A DNA stretch of 5,213 nt, taken from positions 1-5,213 of the forward strand of contig QMYD01000083.1 in NCBI GenBank assembly GCA_003662485.1. The letters run 5' to 3'. The translations under genes and the position numbers were made by a program. The notes beneath the pieces were generated by a model, which had not been told where the DNA came from, made no database searches, and worked only from the letters and a program-made list of their open reading frames with translations. The DNA is from Candidatus Hecatellales archaeon. GTDB taxonomy: Archaea; Thermoproteota; Bathyarchaeia; Hecatellales; Hecatellaceae. The number at the start of each line of letters is the position of its first letter. Position 1 is the stretch's first letter. Positions 5,065 to 5,213 of the stretch are shown here, one piece after another.

Positions 5065-5213
5065 AAGAATTCTAAACTCGCCCGGAAAAAAATTAGGCTG
5101 AGCGATGCCTAACTAACTTTGAGGTAGCAGAGGGAATAAGGTTTCGAAGCAGTTAAATACGGTAATCAGTCATCCTTCTACTTCACGGAAACCTTGCAAA
5201 TTCCAGCCATACC
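5065..5213. other. Region upstream of ubiX without a supported gene
   Basis: These 149 bases contain no convincing complete gene. On the minus strand a 7-T run (5092-5086, preceded by CTAA) could be part of a weak ubiX promoter or the U-tract terminator of a gene to the right. TTAAATA near 5153-5159 is TATA-like and its complement is also A/T-rich, so a promoter on either strand is possible. At the right edge the minus strand has a short open stretch from 5213 to a TAG at 5180-5178 (reading GMAGICKVSVK). It could be the C-terminus of an upstream gene, but the other two frames are open over similar lengths, so this is not called. Confidence 0.35.

Noticed and set aside
5100..5175. tRNA-like TΨC text (GGTTTCGAAGC) and box C/D-like words (GGATGA, CTGA) upstream of ubiX.
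   Set aside because: No stems pair around the TΨC-like loop, there is no acceptor or anticodon arm, and the C and D-like words adjoin with no guide spacing.
5178..5213. Possible C-terminal end of a minus-strand gene (GMAGICKVSVK then TAG).
   Set aside because: All three minus-strand frames are open for about 10-13 codons at the edge, so the reading frame cannot be chosen from sequence alone.
1..5213. CRISPR arrays, insertion sequences, integrase or attachment sites, and long direct repeats.
   Set aside because: None seen. Gene order is that of a conserved chromosomal ribosomal operon and no spaced repeats or terminal inverted repeats were found by eye.

Overview
The window is archaeal. Five adjacent minus-strand genes encode ribosomal proteins uL3, uL4, uL23, uL2 and uS19. 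They occur in the usual S10-spc order and carry archaeal/eukaryotic-type sequence features: the long uL3, the basic insertion in uL4, the short uL23, and the C-terminal PPGRKVGLIAAR stretch of uL2. Strong GGAGG/GGTG Shine-Dalgarno sites, frequent GTG/TTG starts, AGG/AGA arginine codons and an archaeal TATA element agree with this. I infer a TACK-type (Thermoproteota or Bathyarchaeia-like) organism, probably thermophilic, but the exact lineage cannot be fixed by eye.

Layout. Positions 42-3290 (minus strand) hold the ribosomal operon, transcribed right to left as rpl3, rpl4, rpl23, rpl2, rps19. Junctions overlap or are nearly abutting, which implies one transcript and translational coupling. 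The next expected gene, rpl22, would lie off the left edge. Positions 3291-3355 form a 65-bp divergent intergenic region with a palindromic TATA element. It also holds an inverted repeat that covers the rpl3 ribosome binding site. Positions 3356-4474 (plus strand) hold a two-gene unit: an atypical archaeal Ser/Thr protein kinase of the COG2112 type and a 106-residue protein I do not recognise. Positions 4471-5043 (minus strand) hold ubiX, a flavin prenyltransferase, convergent with the small gene and overlapping it by 4 bp at the stop codons. Positions 5065-5213 contain no supported gene.

How it fits together. The ribosomal genes build the peptidyl-transferase and tunnel regions of the 50S subunit and the head of the 30S subunit. 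A kinase reading away from the same short promoter region suggests, but does not prove, co-regulation with growth or translation. UbiX makes prenylated FMN for UbiD-type decarboxylases; no ubiD partner is visible here. The least explained items are the kinase with its degenerate catalytic loop, the small orphan protein beside it, the divergent promoter and hairpin, an altered uL2 active-site-loop motif, and a strikingly frequent hexamer (AAGCCT) present in both coding and non-coding DNA.
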